Part shown: positions 63,421 through 64,000 of the stretch, one piece after another
Position numbering within the stretch: the first letter of the stretch is position 1
How the letters are laid out: each line of letters starts with the position of its first letter
Source of the DNA: Nocardia sp. NBC_01327
GTDB taxonomy: Bacteria > Actinomycetota > Actinomycetes > Mycobacteriales > Mycobacteriaceae
DNA length: 64,000 nucleotides
Direction: 5' to 3'
Assembly (NCBI RefSeq): GCF_035958815.1
Contig: NZ_CP108383.1
Coordinates: forward strand, 1,674,001 to 1,738,000
The notes under the pieces: model-generated
The model's input: only the letters and a program-made list of their open reading frames with translations
Databases searched by the model: none
What the model was told of the DNA's origin: nothing
Position numbers and translations under genes: made by a program

Positions 63421-64000
63421 TGACGAACAAGGTCTACGTCGTCGGCGTCGGCATGACGAAGTTCGAGAAGCCGGGCCGCCGCAAGAACGAGGACGGCAGC
63501 GGCTGGGACTACCCGGATATGGCCCGCGAATCGGGCACCAAGGCCCTCGCTGACGCGGGGATCGATTACCGCGAGGTCGAGCAGGCCTACGTCGGCTACG
63601 TCTACGGCGAATCCACCTCCGGCCAGCGCGCGGTGTACGAGCTCGGCATGACCGGCATCCCGGTCGTCAATGTCAACAACAACTGCTCCACCGGCTCGAC
63701 CGCGCTCTACCTTGCGGCACAGGCGATTCGGGGCGGACTGGCGGAATGCACGCTGGCCCTGGGCTTCGAGAAGATGCAGCCGGGCTCGCTGGGTTCGAGC
63801 TACGACGATCGCGAACAGCCGATGGCCAAGCATGTGATGGCGCTCGCGGAGATCTCCGAGGTGCTGTTCCCGGTGGCGCCGTGGATGTTCGGCGCGGCGG
63901 GCCGTGAGCACATGGTGAAGTACGGCACCACCATCGAGCACTTCGCCAAGATCGGCTACAAGAACCACAAGCATTCGGTGAACAACCCGTATGCGCAGTT
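63421..64000 (+). CDS. Ltp1-like lipid-transfer protein / thiolase (3' truncated by window end)
   Basis: The first 193 residues of a thiolase-superfamily enzyme of the sterol-carrier/lipid-transfer group: [17 protein letters not shown] at the N terminus, [21 protein letters not shown] (about 59-79), the nucleophile loop [20 protein letters not shown] (Cys89) and [17 protein letters not shown] near 118-134. It closely resembles mycobacterial Ltp1 (Rv2790c). These enzymes cleave or condense acyl-CoA side chains, often of steroids. GAGGAG lies before the ATG. The C-terminal part, including the second catalytic Cys, is outside the window. Confidence 0.9.

Overview
The window is high-GC actinobacterial chromosome. 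Gene content and order point to a mycolic-acid-containing actinomycete, most likely Nocardia or a close relative. Several blocks resemble the Mycobacterium tuberculosis stretch between glmS and icd: glmS-nnr-alr-tsaE-tsaB-rimI-tsaD-groES-groEL1, whiB3, sigD-rsdA, guaB2-guaB3-guaA, imuA'-imuB, and metX-metY-icd. Most genes are vertically inherited housekeeping genes, with lineage-specific genes between them. I see no insertion sequences, prophage, tRNA or rRNA genes, or CRISPR arrays. The genus is an inference from gene order and protein features, not from a search.

Region by region. 1-8.4 kb: the end of a Pro-rich protein, a hydrolase-fold protein that has lost its nucleophile, glmS, a secreted cupredoxin, nnr, and a divergent LysR / DHDPS-family pair with a dyad operator. 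8.4-12.3 kb: alr followed by the t6A genes tsaE, tsaB and tsaD, with rimI. 12.3-16.5 kb: a membrane-anchored Hsp70-like ATPase and groES-groEL1 behind a CIRCE operator. 16.5-23.3 kb: regulators, namely sigK with an anti-sigma factor lacking its membrane part, whiB3, and sigD-rsdA. 23.3-29.5 kb: guanine nucleotide synthesis. 29.5-34.8 kb: a LiaF/LiaS/LiaR-like envelope-stress module and a tail-anchored Ser/Thr kinase.

34.8-48.8 kb: the mutasome genes imuA', imuB and dnaE2, each transcription unit headed by a LexA-type SOS box, with eight unrelated genes between them (hydrolase, YdeI, sucrase/ferredoxin-like, TetR, CocE esterase, secreted peptide, SDR and a REP-like repeat cluster). 48.8-58.9 kb: a TPM-like membrane protein, small conserved genes, the SAM-IV-riboswitch-controlled metY-metX operon, a TetR/MFS efflux pair, and icd. 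58.9-64 kb: a second MFS pump, a secreted cysteine-rich peptide, a TetR regulator, an NCS1 permease and the start of an Ltp1-like thiolase. The TetR gene and the thiolase gene share a near-identical palindromic operator.

The least explained items are: the degenerate hydrolase, the truncated RskA next to sigK, a 10-copy 21-bp minisatellite inside imuB, the REP-like repeats in two places, the paired inverted sites between the LiaF-like and LiaS-like genes, the large stem-loop before guaB2, and the shared TetR operator linking a lipid thiolase to a regulator 2.6 kb away.
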